Positions 18,546-25,473 of a stretch of 64,000 bases of DNA are shown piece by piece. The notes below the pieces were generated by a model. The model saw only the letters and a program-made list of their open reading frames with translations. It searched no databases and was not told the origin of the DNA. The stretch's first letter is position 1, and every line of letters starts with the position of its first letter. Origin of the DNA: ELB16-189 sp018266435 (GTDB taxonomy: Bacteria > Bacteroidota > Bacteroidia > Cytophagales > Cyclobacteriaceae); the NCBI GenBank assembly GCA_030123525.1, contig CP126125.1:1-64000 (forward strand), in the 5' to 3' direction. The position numbers were made by a program, and so were the translations under genes.

Positions 18546-18623
18546 CGGGGTGTAGCGCAGCCCGGTTAGCGCATCACGTTAGGGACGTGGAGGTCGGATG
18601 TTCGAATCATCTCACCCCGACCA
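18546..18623 (+). tRNA. tRNA-Pro (anticodon AGG)
   Basis: A complete cloverleaf. The acceptor CGGGGTG (18546-18552) pairs with CACCCCG (18613-18619), followed by discriminator A and an encoded CCA (18621-18623). The D-stem is GCGC/GCGC. The anticodon stem TCACG/CGTGG encloses the loop TTAGGGA, so the anticodon at positions 34-36 is AGG. The T-arm GGATG/CATCT closes TTCGAAT. The C1-G72 pair and A73 are the bacterial tRNA-Pro identity pattern. An A at position 34 is unusual in bacteria outside tRNA-Arg(ACG). Confidence 0.93.
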
Positions 18624-18624
18624 G

Positions 18625-18649
18625 AAAGGGCTACTAACCGTAGCCTTTT
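18625..18649 (+). terminator. Rho-independent terminator after tRNA-Pro
   Basis: A ten-pair hairpin (AAAGGGCTAC with GTAGCCTTTT, one G-U pair, loop TAACC) followed by a T-rich run, directly after the tRNA-Pro CCA end. It lies before tRNA-Arg, so the two tRNAs may be separate transcripts. Confidence 0.75.
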
Positions 18650-18658
18650 CTTTTATTG

Positions 18659-18730
18659 GGTCCCGTAGTTCAACGGATAGAATAGAAGTTTCCTAAACTT
18701 TTGATCCCAGTTCGATTCTGGGCGGGACTA
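18659..18730 (+). tRNA. tRNA-Arg (anticodon CCT)
   Basis: The acceptor GGTCCCG (18659-18665) pairs with CGGGACT (18723-18729), the end pair being G-U, followed by discriminator A. The CCA is not encoded, unlike tRNA-Pro. The D-arm is GTTC/GAAT. The anticodon stem GAAGT/ACTTT carries the loop TTCCTAA, giving CCT, which reads AGG. The T-arm is CCCAG/CTGGG with loop TTCGATT. A decayed copy lies about 140 bp downstream. Confidence 0.9.
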
Positions 18731-18870
18731 CTTTACATCCATCTACTGTTGGTTTACACACGTGCCAGAGGCTTGAATGGCGCCTATGCGTTGGCCTAAC
18801 GAAAGAAGTGGAAAATCTTAGCGGTCAGCAAAAGATTAATCCATGCACATCTTTTTCATAAACCGGTAAA
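18731..18870. other. Intergenic spacer between tRNA-Arg and its decayed copy
   Basis: About 140 bp with no credible reading frame or RNA gene that I recognise. It is the first part of a roughly 510 bp stretch without protein genes, which also holds the tRNA remnant, a terminator and the leader of the helicase operon. Confidence 0.5.
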
Positions 18871-18976
18871 CTCAACCAGTTTAACGGGTAGAATACCAGC
18901 CGGTACGAAAGTTTCCTAAATTTTTGATCCTGGTTCTCTGACTAAAGCGATCAGCAGGGGTTCTGGGTGGCTACTT
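18871..18976 (+). pseudogene. Decayed tRNA-Arg(CCT) copy with two insertions
   Basis: Three blocks align in order with the intact tRNA-Arg. Positions 18871-18895 match the acceptor 5' side and D-arm, including AGTTTAACGGGTAGAATA. Positions 18907-18936 match the anticodon arm and T-stem 5' side, including AGTTTCCTAAA and TTTTGATCC. Positions 18961-18976 match TTCTGGG and the CTACTT after the 3' end. Between them sit about 11 extra bases before the anticodon arm (18896-18906) and about 24 in the T-loop (18937-18960). Acceptor pairing is lost, so it cannot be a functional tRNA. Confidence 0.7.
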
Positions 18977-18982
18977 AGCCAA

Positions 18983-19020
18983 AAAACCTTCAAACAAAGA
19001 TTACTTGAGGGTTTTTATTG
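18983..19020 (+). terminator. Rho-independent terminator after the tRNA region
   Basis: The hairpin AAAACCTTCAA (18983-18993) with TTGAGGGTTTT (19005-19015), one G-U pair and an 11-base loop, is followed by T-rich sequence. It separates the tRNA cluster from the helicase operon. Confidence 0.6.
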
Positions 19021-19044
19021 TTAGGTTATCCCTTCAAATGGTTG

Positions 19045-19238
19045 TATCTTGCAGCGTTTTTAGCAGAATCATTCCGCAATAAGTAGGATTCATCTCTATC
19101 TGGAGTCCCTTTCTACTCCAACAATTTTAGCTGAGAAAACCGGGCTTGCTTCTCCTGTGTTGCTTTTTTCAGTTTGCACTAAAGAAACGAGTAATCAGTA
19201 TCACGCACACATTGTGTTTTAAAATTTAAGAACAACCT
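19045..19238 (+). promoter_or_regulatory. Candidate promoter and long 5' leader of the cold-shock operon
   Basis: TATCTTG at 19045-19051 is a near match to the Bacteroidetes -7 element, with only a weak TTAG at the -33 distance. A transcript starting near 19058 would have a leader of about 180 bases before the helicase ATG. The leader contains a hairpin (GGAGT at 19101-19105 with ACTCC, loop of 8) and no reading frame. Long structured leaders are usual for cold-shock genes. A thermosensor role here is inference. Confidence 0.35.
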
Positions 19239-20441
19239 ATGAATTTCGTAAACCAGACCACCAAGAAAAGAAGAGAAAACAATAAGCGAATAAAAACAAA
19301 CCAGCCATCCAGAGGAAGGGGGCAGCAACTAACCAGCACCATTGACCCGCTCTTATTTGTAAAAAAAGCCGTGCCCATAACCGAGGTACGTTATGAGTCA
19401 GCTAGAATGATCAACGATTTACCCATCGATGAAAAAATCAAGACCAACCTGATCAGCAAAGGATATATAAAACCAACTGAAATTCAGGACAAAACACTGG
19501 AATCAATTTTGAGTGGAGCCGACCTGATGGGTATAGCCCAAACAGGCACCGGAAAAACGGGAGCTTATTTGATACCCGTCATTCATAAACTGATAAGTAC
19601 TAATCCGGCATTTCAGATTCTGGTTGTGGTGCCAACGCGCGAACTTGCTGTGCAGGTGGAGCACGAGTTCAAAAGCATAACAAAAGGATTTTCGATGCAC
19701 AGTGCTTGTTTCATTGGAGGCACCAGTGTAAGAAAAGATATTGAAAGATTGCGTATGCCTGCGCACGTTGTGATTGGCACCCCGGGCCGGCTAACCGATT
19801 TGGCCCGCCAAGGTGCATTGAATTTCAGTCGCTTTACTACATTGATATTAGACGAATTTGATCGGTTGTTAGATATGGGTTTTTCCAAAGATATTCAGTT
19901 CATCGTGCAAGCGATGAGAACCCGTAAGCAAACCATATTATTCTCTGCCACAGAAGAAAAAAACCAGCGCAAATTGATTGACAAACTCTTGCACCGCCCT
20001 GTTGAGGTGCGGGTGAGCAACGGCAAAGTAACAGGCGATCACATCGAACAGGAAATTGTACGAGTGGGAGCCGGAGAAAGCAAAATGCAGATTCTTTTAA
20101 AAATGATACGCGACAGTTCTTTTAAAAAAGTAATTGTCTTTGCCGAAACCAAACGAGGGGTAAGCAATGTGAAGAAGTCACTTCATCAGTCGGGGATTAA
20201 GGTGGATGAGATCCATGGCAATAAGTCTCAGAACTACAGGTTAAAAGCCCTGAATGATTTCAAATCAGGAAGAATTCAAGTGTTAATAGCTACCGATGTG
20301 GCCGCACGAGGGCTTGATATTTCAGAGGTAACACACGTTATCAACTACCAGCAGCCTCGTGATTTTGACAGTTACATTCACCGTATCGGCCGCACCGGAA
20401 GAGCCGGAAAAGGAGGAAAAGCTTTTACGTTCATCAATTAA
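19239..20441 (+). CDS. DEAD-box RNA helicase with DEFD motif II
   Basis: A 400-residue ATP-dependent RNA helicase. A basic N-terminal tail of about 45 residues (KKRRENNKRIK) precedes the Q motif (PTEIQ, Gln83), motif I AQTGTGKTG (100-108), motif Ia PTRELA, motif Ib TPGR, motif II DEFD (205-208), motif III SAT (236-238), then ATDVAARGLD and HRIGRTGRAG in the C-terminal RecA domain. The third motif II residue is Phe, not Ala, a variant I know from other bacterial members. The protein ends straight after motif VI, so it lacks the long C-terminal RNA-binding extension of CsdA. It is first in a run with a small basic protein, a cold-shock protein, a desaturase and a sigma factor, which points to unwinding of structured RNA in the cold. 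Confidence 0.92.
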   Translation: MNFVNQTTKKRRENNKRIKTNQPSRGRGQQLTSTIDPLLFVKKAVPITEVRYESARMINDLPIDEKIKTNLISKGYIKPTEIQDKTLESILSGADLMGIAQTGTGKTGAYLIPVIHKLISTNPAFQILVVVPTRELAVQVEHEFKSITKGFSMHSACFIGGTSVRKDIERLRMPAHVVIGTPGRLTDLARQGALNFSRFTTLILDEFDRLLDMGFSKDIQFIVQAMRTRKQTILFSATEEKNQRKLIDKLLHRPVEVRVSNGKVTGDHIEQEIVRVGAGESKMQILLKMIRDSSFKKVIVFAETKRGVSNVKKSLHQSGIKVDEIHGNKSQNYRLKALNDFKSGRIQVLIATDVAARGLDISEVTHVINYQQPRDFDSYIHRIGRTGRAGKGGKAFTFIN

Positions 20442-20452
20442 ATAACCTACGT

Positions 20453-20653
20453 ATGGCCAAATCGAACAATGCATTTATCAAAAAGCAAAAAGAGCAGAAT
20501 CGTAAGAAAAAACAGCAGGAGAAATTAGAAAAAAAGATGGAGCGTAAAAAAAACTCACTTGGCGGTAGCTTGGAAAACATGATGGCCTACGTTGATGAAA
20601 ATGGAAACATCACATCCACTCCACCTGAAAAACGAAAAACAGAACTCAGATAA
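20453..20653 (+). CDS. Small basic coiled-coil protein, partner of the cold-shock protein
   Basis: A 66-residue protein. Residues 1-35 are almost entirely Lys/Gln/Glu (KKQKEQNRKKKQQEKLEKK), suggesting a long charged helix able to contact RNA. The C-terminal part, GGSLENMMAYVDENGNITS followed by TPP, is a conserved-looking motif. From memory, many Bacteroidetes cold-shock proteins carry just this segment as an N-terminal extension fused to the cold-shock domain. Here it is a separate gene, with its own stop, 32 bp before the CspA-like gene. It begins 11 bp after the helicase stop, so it is almost surely in the same transcript. Function is not established. Confidence 0.75.
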   Translation: MAKSNNAFIKKQKEQNRKKKQQEKLEKKMERKKNSLGGSLENMMAYVDENGNITSTPPEKRKTELR

Positions 20654-20685
20654 AATTTTCAGATAATCACTCAACTAATTAATTT

Positions 20686-20880
20686 ATGAAAGAAGGAAAA
20701 GTAAAATTTTTTAACTCAACCAAAGGTTTTGGATTCATTACACCCGATGACGGCAGCGGAGATATTTTTGTTCACGAGTCAGGCTTGTCGAGCAAGATCA
20801 AAGACAATGACCGCGTGCAGTTCGAAACCGAACAAGGAAAAAAAGGCATCAATGCCGTGCGCGTGCAGGTAATCCGGTAA
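20686..20880 (+). CDS. CspA-family cold-shock protein
   Basis: A 64-residue single cold-shock domain that binds single-stranded RNA and DNA as a chaperone. RNP1 (KGFGFI, residues 13-18) and RNP2 (DIFVH, 26-30) are intact. Length is slightly under the usual 66-70. It stands in the operon after the helicase and the small basic gene and 22 bp before the desaturase gene. Cold induction of the whole group is likely from gene content, not shown by sequence. Confidence 0.95.
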   Translation: MKEGKVKFFNSTKGFGFITPDDGSGDIFVHESGLSSKIKDNDRVQFETEQGKKGINAVRVQVIR

Positions 20881-20902
20881 CAAATTTTAACTGCAGAGAA
20901 AA

Positions 20903-21946
20903 ATGATCACTGAAGACAAGTATTTTTTCAGCGTGCTAAAAGAAAGAGTAGATCGCTATTTTCTTGAAAACCGACTGTTTCATACTGGCGAACACAGGCT
21001 CTACCTAAAAAGCATTGTTCAGATTCTCTCTGCCTTGTTGTTATACATCATTTTGGTATTCTATACGCCAGCCTGGTGGGTGGGTGGTTGTCTTTCGGTT
21101 ATTTTAGGCTTTAATCTGGCCGCCCTAGGCTTCAATATTATGCACGAAGGCGGCCATCAAAGTTTTTCCAAATACAAATGGCTGAACTCACTAGCGGGTT
21201 ATTTTTTGAACGTGCTGGGTGGCAACATCTATTTCTGGAAAGTTAAGCACAATGTAAACCACCATACCTTCACCAATATTGAAGGAATTGATTCAGATAT
21301 TGATGTAAAGCCATTCATGAGACTTCACCCAAGTCAGCCGCACACGGGTATTCATCGGTATCAGCACATCTATTGGGCACTGCTCTATGGCATTTCGTAT
21401 ATGGCTTGGGTTTTTTATGAAGATTTTCTAAAATACTTCAGTGGCAAGATTGCTTCTCACATGAAACCAATGTCTATGTCAGTAAAGGAGCATATTATTT
21501 TTTGGTTCACAAAAATTTCCTACGTCACGGTGGCTGTGGTTATACCCGTGATTTTTGTGGGGTGGGCTAAGGCCATGCTGGGATTCCTTCTCGTAACCTT
21601 TGTCTGTGGCCTTTTTATCAGCATTGTGTTTCAACTTGCCCATGTAGTAGAGAAGGCAAAGTTTCCGTTGGAAAAGAAAATTGCTGGAGATTGGGCCGTG
21701 CATCAATTAAGTACTACCTCAAATTTTGCCACGTCAAACAAAATCATGTTTTGGCTGTTGGGAGGATTGAACTTTCAGATTGAGCACCATCTGTTCCCAA
21801 TGGTCAGCCACATTCACTATCCCCAAATAAGCAAGCTTGTGAAAGAGACTTGTAAAGAATTCAACGTAACCTATCATGAGTACGCAACCATGTTTGATGC
21901 AGTGATCTCTCATATCATGTATCTCCGTAAAATGGGAGCCTCTTAA
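20903..21946 (+). CDS. Membrane acyl-lipid/acyl-CoA fatty acid desaturase
   Basis: A 347-residue di-iron membrane desaturase that introduces double bonds into acyl chains, raising membrane fluidity. The three histidine boxes are present: HEGGH (81-85), HNVNHH (116-121) and QIEHH (292-296). Gln in the third box is typical of the DesA3/front-end-like group. Four or so membrane helices surround the boxes (YIILVFYTPAWWVGG; VAVVIPVIFVGW). No cytochrome b5 domain is fused, so electrons must come from a separate ferredoxin or similar donor. Position after the cold-shock protein fits homeoviscous adaptation in the cold. Regioselectivity cannot be read from sequence. Confidence 0.9.
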   Translation: MITEDKYFFSVLKERVDRYFLENRLFHTGEHRLYLKSIVQILSALLLYIILVFYTPAWWVGGCLSVILGFNLAALGFNIMHEGGHQSFSKYKWLNSLAGYFLNVLGGNIYFWKVKHNVNHHTFTNIEGIDSDIDVKPFMRLHPSQPHTGIHRYQHIYWALLYGISYMAWVFYEDFLKYFSGKIASHMKPMSMSVKEHIIFWFTKISYVTVAVVIPVIFVGWAKAMLGFLLVTFVCGLFISIVFQLAHVVEKAKFPLEKKIAGDWAVHQLSTTSNFATSNKIMFWLLGGLNFQIEHHLFPMVSHIHYPQISKLVKETCKEFNVTYHEYATMFDAVISHIMYLRKMGAS

Positions 21947-21957
21947 AATAAATCAGC

Positions 21958-22824
21958 ATGAGCATGAGGCAACTTAAGATCAGCAAACAAATAACCAACC
22001 GCGAAAACCAATCACTCGATAAATACCTGAGCGAGATTGCCAAAGTGGATTTGATCACTGCCGATCAGGAAGTAGAGCTTGCCAAAAGAATAAAAGATGG
22101 TGATCAGGTTGCCTTGCAAAAGTTAGCCAAAGCTAACCTTCGCTTTGTGGTTTCGGTTGCCAAACAATATCAAAACCATGGCATGACTTTGGGCGACCTC
22201 ATCAATGAAGGAAACGTTGGATTAATCAGAGCCGCTTCTCGTTTTGATGAAACCCGGGGTTTTAAATTTATATCCTATGCGGTGTGGTGGATACGACAGG
22301 CTATCATGCAGGCATTGGCCGAGCAATCTCGAATGGTGCGGTTGCCGCTCAACCGCGTTTCTTCTCTTAACAAAATAGCCCGAGCATCGGCCGAGCTGGA
22401 ACAGAAATTCGAACGAGAGCCTACGGCAGAAGAACTGGCAGGCGTATTGGAAATGAACGCAAAGGAGATTGACGACAATAGACTCTTGTCAGCCCGATCT
22501 GTATCAGTAGACGCGCCTTTTGTAAACGGAGAAGATAACTCGCTGCTGGATGTACTTTATGACGACACGGAAGAAAAGCCCGATCAGGATTTGATGTACC
22601 GCTCGCTTAAAGAGGAAATAACCCGTTCATTAGCCACACTCACCCAACGCGAAGCAGAAGTTATAGTTTACTATTTCGGTTTAAATGGATCGCAGGCCAT
22701 GACCTTGGAAGAGATCGGTGATAAATTCTCACTAACGAGAGAGCGTGTTAGGCAAATTAAAGAAAAAGCCACTCGAAGACTACGGCACAATTCACGCAGT
22801 AAACTTTTGAGGTCATACTTATAA
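21958..22824 (+). CDS. Sigma-70 factor, RpoD/group 2-like
   Basis: A 288-residue sigma factor with regions 1.2 to 4.2: DKYLSEIAKVDLIT (1.2), ANLRFVVSVAKQYQ (2.1), the -10 recognition region ending YAVWWIRQAIMQAL (2.4), a region 3, and the region 4.2 helix-turn-helix TLEEIGDKFSLTRERVRQI. It lacks the long region 1.1, as is normal for Bacteroidetes primary sigma factors. An ATG six bases downstream (21964, starting MRQLKIS) matches the usual family start. It diverges from the usual Bacteroidetes RpoD sequence at several places I recall as invariant (NHGMTLGDL, NVGLIRAAS). With its location in a cold-shock operon, this makes an alternative primary-like (group 2) factor a fair guess, but the only housekeeping sigma is not excluded. 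Confidence 0.85.
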   Translation: MSMRQLKISKQITNRENQSLDKYLSEIAKVDLITADQEVELAKRIKDGDQVALQKLAKANLRFVVSVAKQYQNHGMTLGDLINEGNVGLIRAASRFDETRGFKFISYAVWWIRQAIMQALAEQSRMVRLPLNRVSSLNKIARASAELEQKFEREPTAEELAGVLEMNAKEIDDNRLLSARSVSVDAPFVNGEDNSLLDVLYDDTEEKPDQDLMYRSLKEEITRSLATLTQREAEVIVYYFGLNGSQAMTLEEIGDKFSLTRERVRQIKEKATRRLRHNSRSKLLRSYL

Positions 22825-22840
22825 GTTAGGAACTCTTCCG

Positions 22841-22857
22841 ACAGTTTTACAAACTGT
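22841..22857 (+). other. Short perfect inverted repeat after the sigma gene
   Basis: ACAGTTT and AAACTGT with a three-base loop, 16 bp after the sigma-factor stop. There is no T-run immediately after it, so it could be a weak terminator, an mRNA 3' stabiliser or a protein-binding site upstream of the efflux operon. Confidence 0.35.
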
Positions 22858-23052
22858 AACCCTTTTGGAGGCATGGCCGTTCAGGCTGTGAACCCTAAGG
22901 CATGATTTCAAAAAGAAAATTGACGACCTCATTAAAAGATACTATTATTGCCGAACCTTCGTTTAAAATGAACGTGTATCTAATCCTATTTTAATTTTTT
23001 TTATAACATAATTTAATTGACTTTATCAATTGTTGAATCAAAATGCCTTGTA

Positions 23053-24372
23053 ATGCACTTTAGGTTTTTAGTGTTTGTTAGTTTAGTCCATTATTTATCT
23101 GGGGCAACTGCCCAAGTGAGCAACAATACCACCAAGCCAGACACACTTACGCTTACTCTTGCCGATGCTGAAAAAATCATGATCAGCCAAAACCTGACTT
23201 TGCTGGCCCGCAAGTACGATATCTCAGCGGCCCGTGCACAGGTTGTGCAAGCCAAGTTATGGGATAACCCAACCATGTACTTTGAAACCAATCCCTACAA
23301 TGGCCAGACTAGAAGGTTTTTTGCATACTACCCAAGTAACGAAGTTACTGCCAACGGAAATTATGCCGGAAATGAAACCATCGGATCAATCGATCAGGTC
23401 ATTAAAACGGCCGGCAAGCGCAGCAACCTGGTAAAGCTTAACCGAATCAATGCCGAAATTGCCGAGTTTGTTTTTTACGATGCCTTGCGCAGCCTGAAAT
23501 TTGCCTTGCGCAGTGATTTTTCTTTGCTTATCCAATTTCAGCAATCCGTGCAACTGCTCAACGATGAAATCATGGCTGCCGAGCGCCTGATTAATATTAC
23601 ACAAGAACAATTGCTGAAAGGAAATTTTGCTGAAAAGGATCTGATCCGTCTGCAAGCCCTTGAGTTTTCATTGCAAATGATGAAGCGTGATTTTTTAAAA
23701 CAATCGACCGATACGCAGGCCGAGGTAAAAAATTTACTCGGGGTGAAACCCAATGTTTACCTGGTGGCCATTCGCGATACCTCAATTTACTCGCGGCAAA
23801 TACCACAACTGGTGGATCCACTGCTGGAAATGGCCCAGGAAAAACGCTCAGACCTGAAAGCGATGGAGGGCCAGTTTCGCGCAGCCGAAATGAACGTGCG
23901 GTTGCAAAAATCCATGGCCGTGCCCGATGCCGATGTTACCATCAATTACACCCGGTACTCTAATTACATTATTGACTACATCGGGTTGGGGCTGCGCATG
24001 GAATTACCGTTGCTCAACCGCAACCAAGGGAACATTCGCAGTGCCAAAGAAGCGCTTAATTCACAACAATCTTCTTACAATAATTTTCAAAACCAGGTAA
24101 GCAACGAAGTGGTGGCAGCTTTTAACGAACTGCATAACAGCAAAAATGCATACGAAAGTTTTGACCGCCCCTTCATCGGCAAGTTTGACATCTACTTCAA
24201 AAAACTGCTCATCAACTTTCAGCGCAGGGTGATTGGGTTAATCGAGTTCATTGATTTTTTCGAGACCTATCGCGATACTAAACTGTCCTCATTCAACCTA
24301 GAGCAAGATTATTTTGAAGCCATGGAGCTATTAAATTTTAAAGTAGGGACAGAAGTTATAAATACGAAATAA
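23053..24372 (+). CDS. TolC/CusC-like outer membrane factor of metal efflux
   Basis: About 439 residues. I use the ATG at 23053, since it opens a signal peptide (HFRFLVFVSLVHYLSGATAQ), rather than an upstream TTG at 23017. The mature protein has the two TolC-type repeats of long helices (LTLADAEKIMISQNLTLLARKY; ... EVVAAFNELHNSKNAYES), and forms the outer-membrane channel of a tripartite efflux pump. It is first of five tightly spaced genes: 4 bp to the adaptor, 5 bp to the RND pump, then response regulator and sensor kinase. The arrangement matches CzcCBA/CusCBA systems. Confidence 0.88.
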   Translation: MHFRFLVFVSLVHYLSGATAQVSNNTTKPDTLTLTLADAEKIMISQNLTLLARKYDISAARAQVVQAKLWDNPTMYFETNPYNGQTRRFFAYYPSNEVTANGNYAGNETIGSIDQVIKTAGKRSNLVKLNRINAEIAEFVFYDALRSLKFALRSDFSLLIQFQQSVQLLNDEIMAAERLINITQEQLLKGNFAEKDLIRLQALEFSLQMMKRDFLKQSTDTQAEVKNLLGVKPNVYLVAIRDTSIYSRQIPQLVDPLLEMAQEKRSDLKAMEGQFRAAEMNVRLQKSMAVPDADVTINYTRYSNYIIDYIGLGLRMELPLLNRNQGNIRSAKEALNSQQSSYNNFQNQVSNEVVAAFNELHNSKNAYESFDRPFIGKFDIYFKKLLINFQRRVIGLIEFIDFFETYRDTKLSSFNLEQDYFEAMELLNFKVGTEVINTK

Positions 24373-24376
24373 AAAT

Positions 24377-25468
24377 ATGATACGGTTTTCATCGGCAGTT
24401 GTTTTATGGATTGCCCTGCTCGGCACAGGCTGCAACAAAAACGGGAAAGAGGACACACAGTCAATCAAAAAATTCTGTATCTCTGACTCGCTAATCAAAA
24501 TCATTCAATTTGATACAGTGAAAATAAAACCCCTCTTTCGCGAAGTGCGAATGACTGGAAAAATTTCATTTGATGAAGACAAAGTAGTACATGTATTCCC
24601 ACCCGTATCAGGTATTGTACAAGACGTAACCGTGTCGTTGGGAGATTATGTACAACCCGGACAAGTGCTGGCCAAGATCAAAAGCTCTGACATTGCCTCC
24701 TACAATTCGCAATACACCACGGCACTGGCCAACTTGTCCATTGCCAAACGAACACAGGATTTTACCGAAGAACTTTTTAAATCGGGTGCCGCATCTGAAA
24801 AAGACTTATCCGTAGCCCGCGATAACACCAAAGTGGCGGAATCTGAAGTAAACCGGATCAAGCAAGTGCTCGCACTATATGGCGGTGGCGGAGCCGAGTT
24901 TTATTATTTAAAATCTCCGATACACGGTTTCATTGTGGAGAAAAAAATTACCGAAGGCACGATCATCCGGCCCGATGCCTCAGACTATGCTCTGACCATC
25001 TCCGACCTGAAAGAAATATGGGTGCTGGGCAATGCCTTTGAACGTGATCTGGAAGGCATTGAAGTGGGTGACCCGGTGGATGTAAAAACACTGGCCTACG
25101 AAAAAATATACAAGGGCAAAGTGAATAAAATCTCGCGCACCATTGACCCCACCACCAAAACCAACCGGCTGCGTGTGGTGATTGATAATCCTGACTTCAA
25201 ACTACAGCCTGAAATGTATGCCAGCGTAACTGTACACGCACCGGTAGAAAAAGATATGTCGGCTATACCGGCAGAAGCATCCATCTTTAACGAAAACCGT
25301 TACTTCGTAGTGGCCTATCAAGACAAGTGTCAACTAGAGATTTTGCCCATCACTCCCAACTCAATTGTGGGCAATGTTATGTACCTCAATGATAAAATAA
25401 AACCCGGTACAGTAATCATTTCCAAATATCAACTACTGGTGTACGCCCAACTTAGCGCAGTTAATTAG
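24377..25468 (+). CDS. Periplasmic adaptor (membrane fusion) lipoprotein of RND metal efflux
   Basis: A 363-residue protein with lipobox LGTGC (Cys19). Domains follow the HlyD/CusB order: membrane-proximal and lipoyl strands (FPPVSGIVQDVTVSLGDYV, QPGQVLAKIKS), a short helical hairpin of about 60 residues (YNSQYTTALANLSIAKR; VAESEVNRIKQVLALYGG), the second lipoyl half (KSPIHGFIVEKKITEGTII), a beta-barrel (DPVDVKTLAYEKIYKGKV), then a final domain. It links the inner-membrane pump with the TolC-type channel. No His-rich or Met-rich N-terminal metal-binding segment is visible, so the metal cannot be assigned from this subunit. Confidence 0.9.
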   Translation: MIRFSSAVVLWIALLGTGCNKNGKEDTQSIKKFCISDSLIKIIQFDTVKIKPLFREVRMTGKISFDEDKVVHVFPPVSGIVQDVTVSLGDYVQPGQVLAKIKSSDIASYNSQYTTALANLSIAKRTQDFTEELFKSGAASEKDLSVARDNTKVAESEVNRIKQVLALYGGGGAEFYYLKSPIHGFIVEKKITEGTIIRPDASDYALTISDLKEIWVLGNAFERDLEGIEVGDPVDVKTLAYEKIYKGKVNKISRTIDPTTKTNRLRVVIDNPDFKLQPEMYASVTVHAPVEKDMSAIPAEASIFNENRYFVVAYQDKCQLEILPITPNSIVGNVMYLNDKIKPGTVIISKYQLLVYAQLSAVN

Positions 25469-25473
25469 ATATT

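Noticed and set aside
18731..18870. Possible extra small RNA or tmRNA between the tRNA genes
   Set aside because: No cloverleaf, no tag sequence and no promoter/terminator pair could be shown.
22841..22857. Rho-independent terminator after the sigma gene
   Set aside because: The stem is perfect but short, and no T-run follows it directly, so I kept it only as an inverted repeat.
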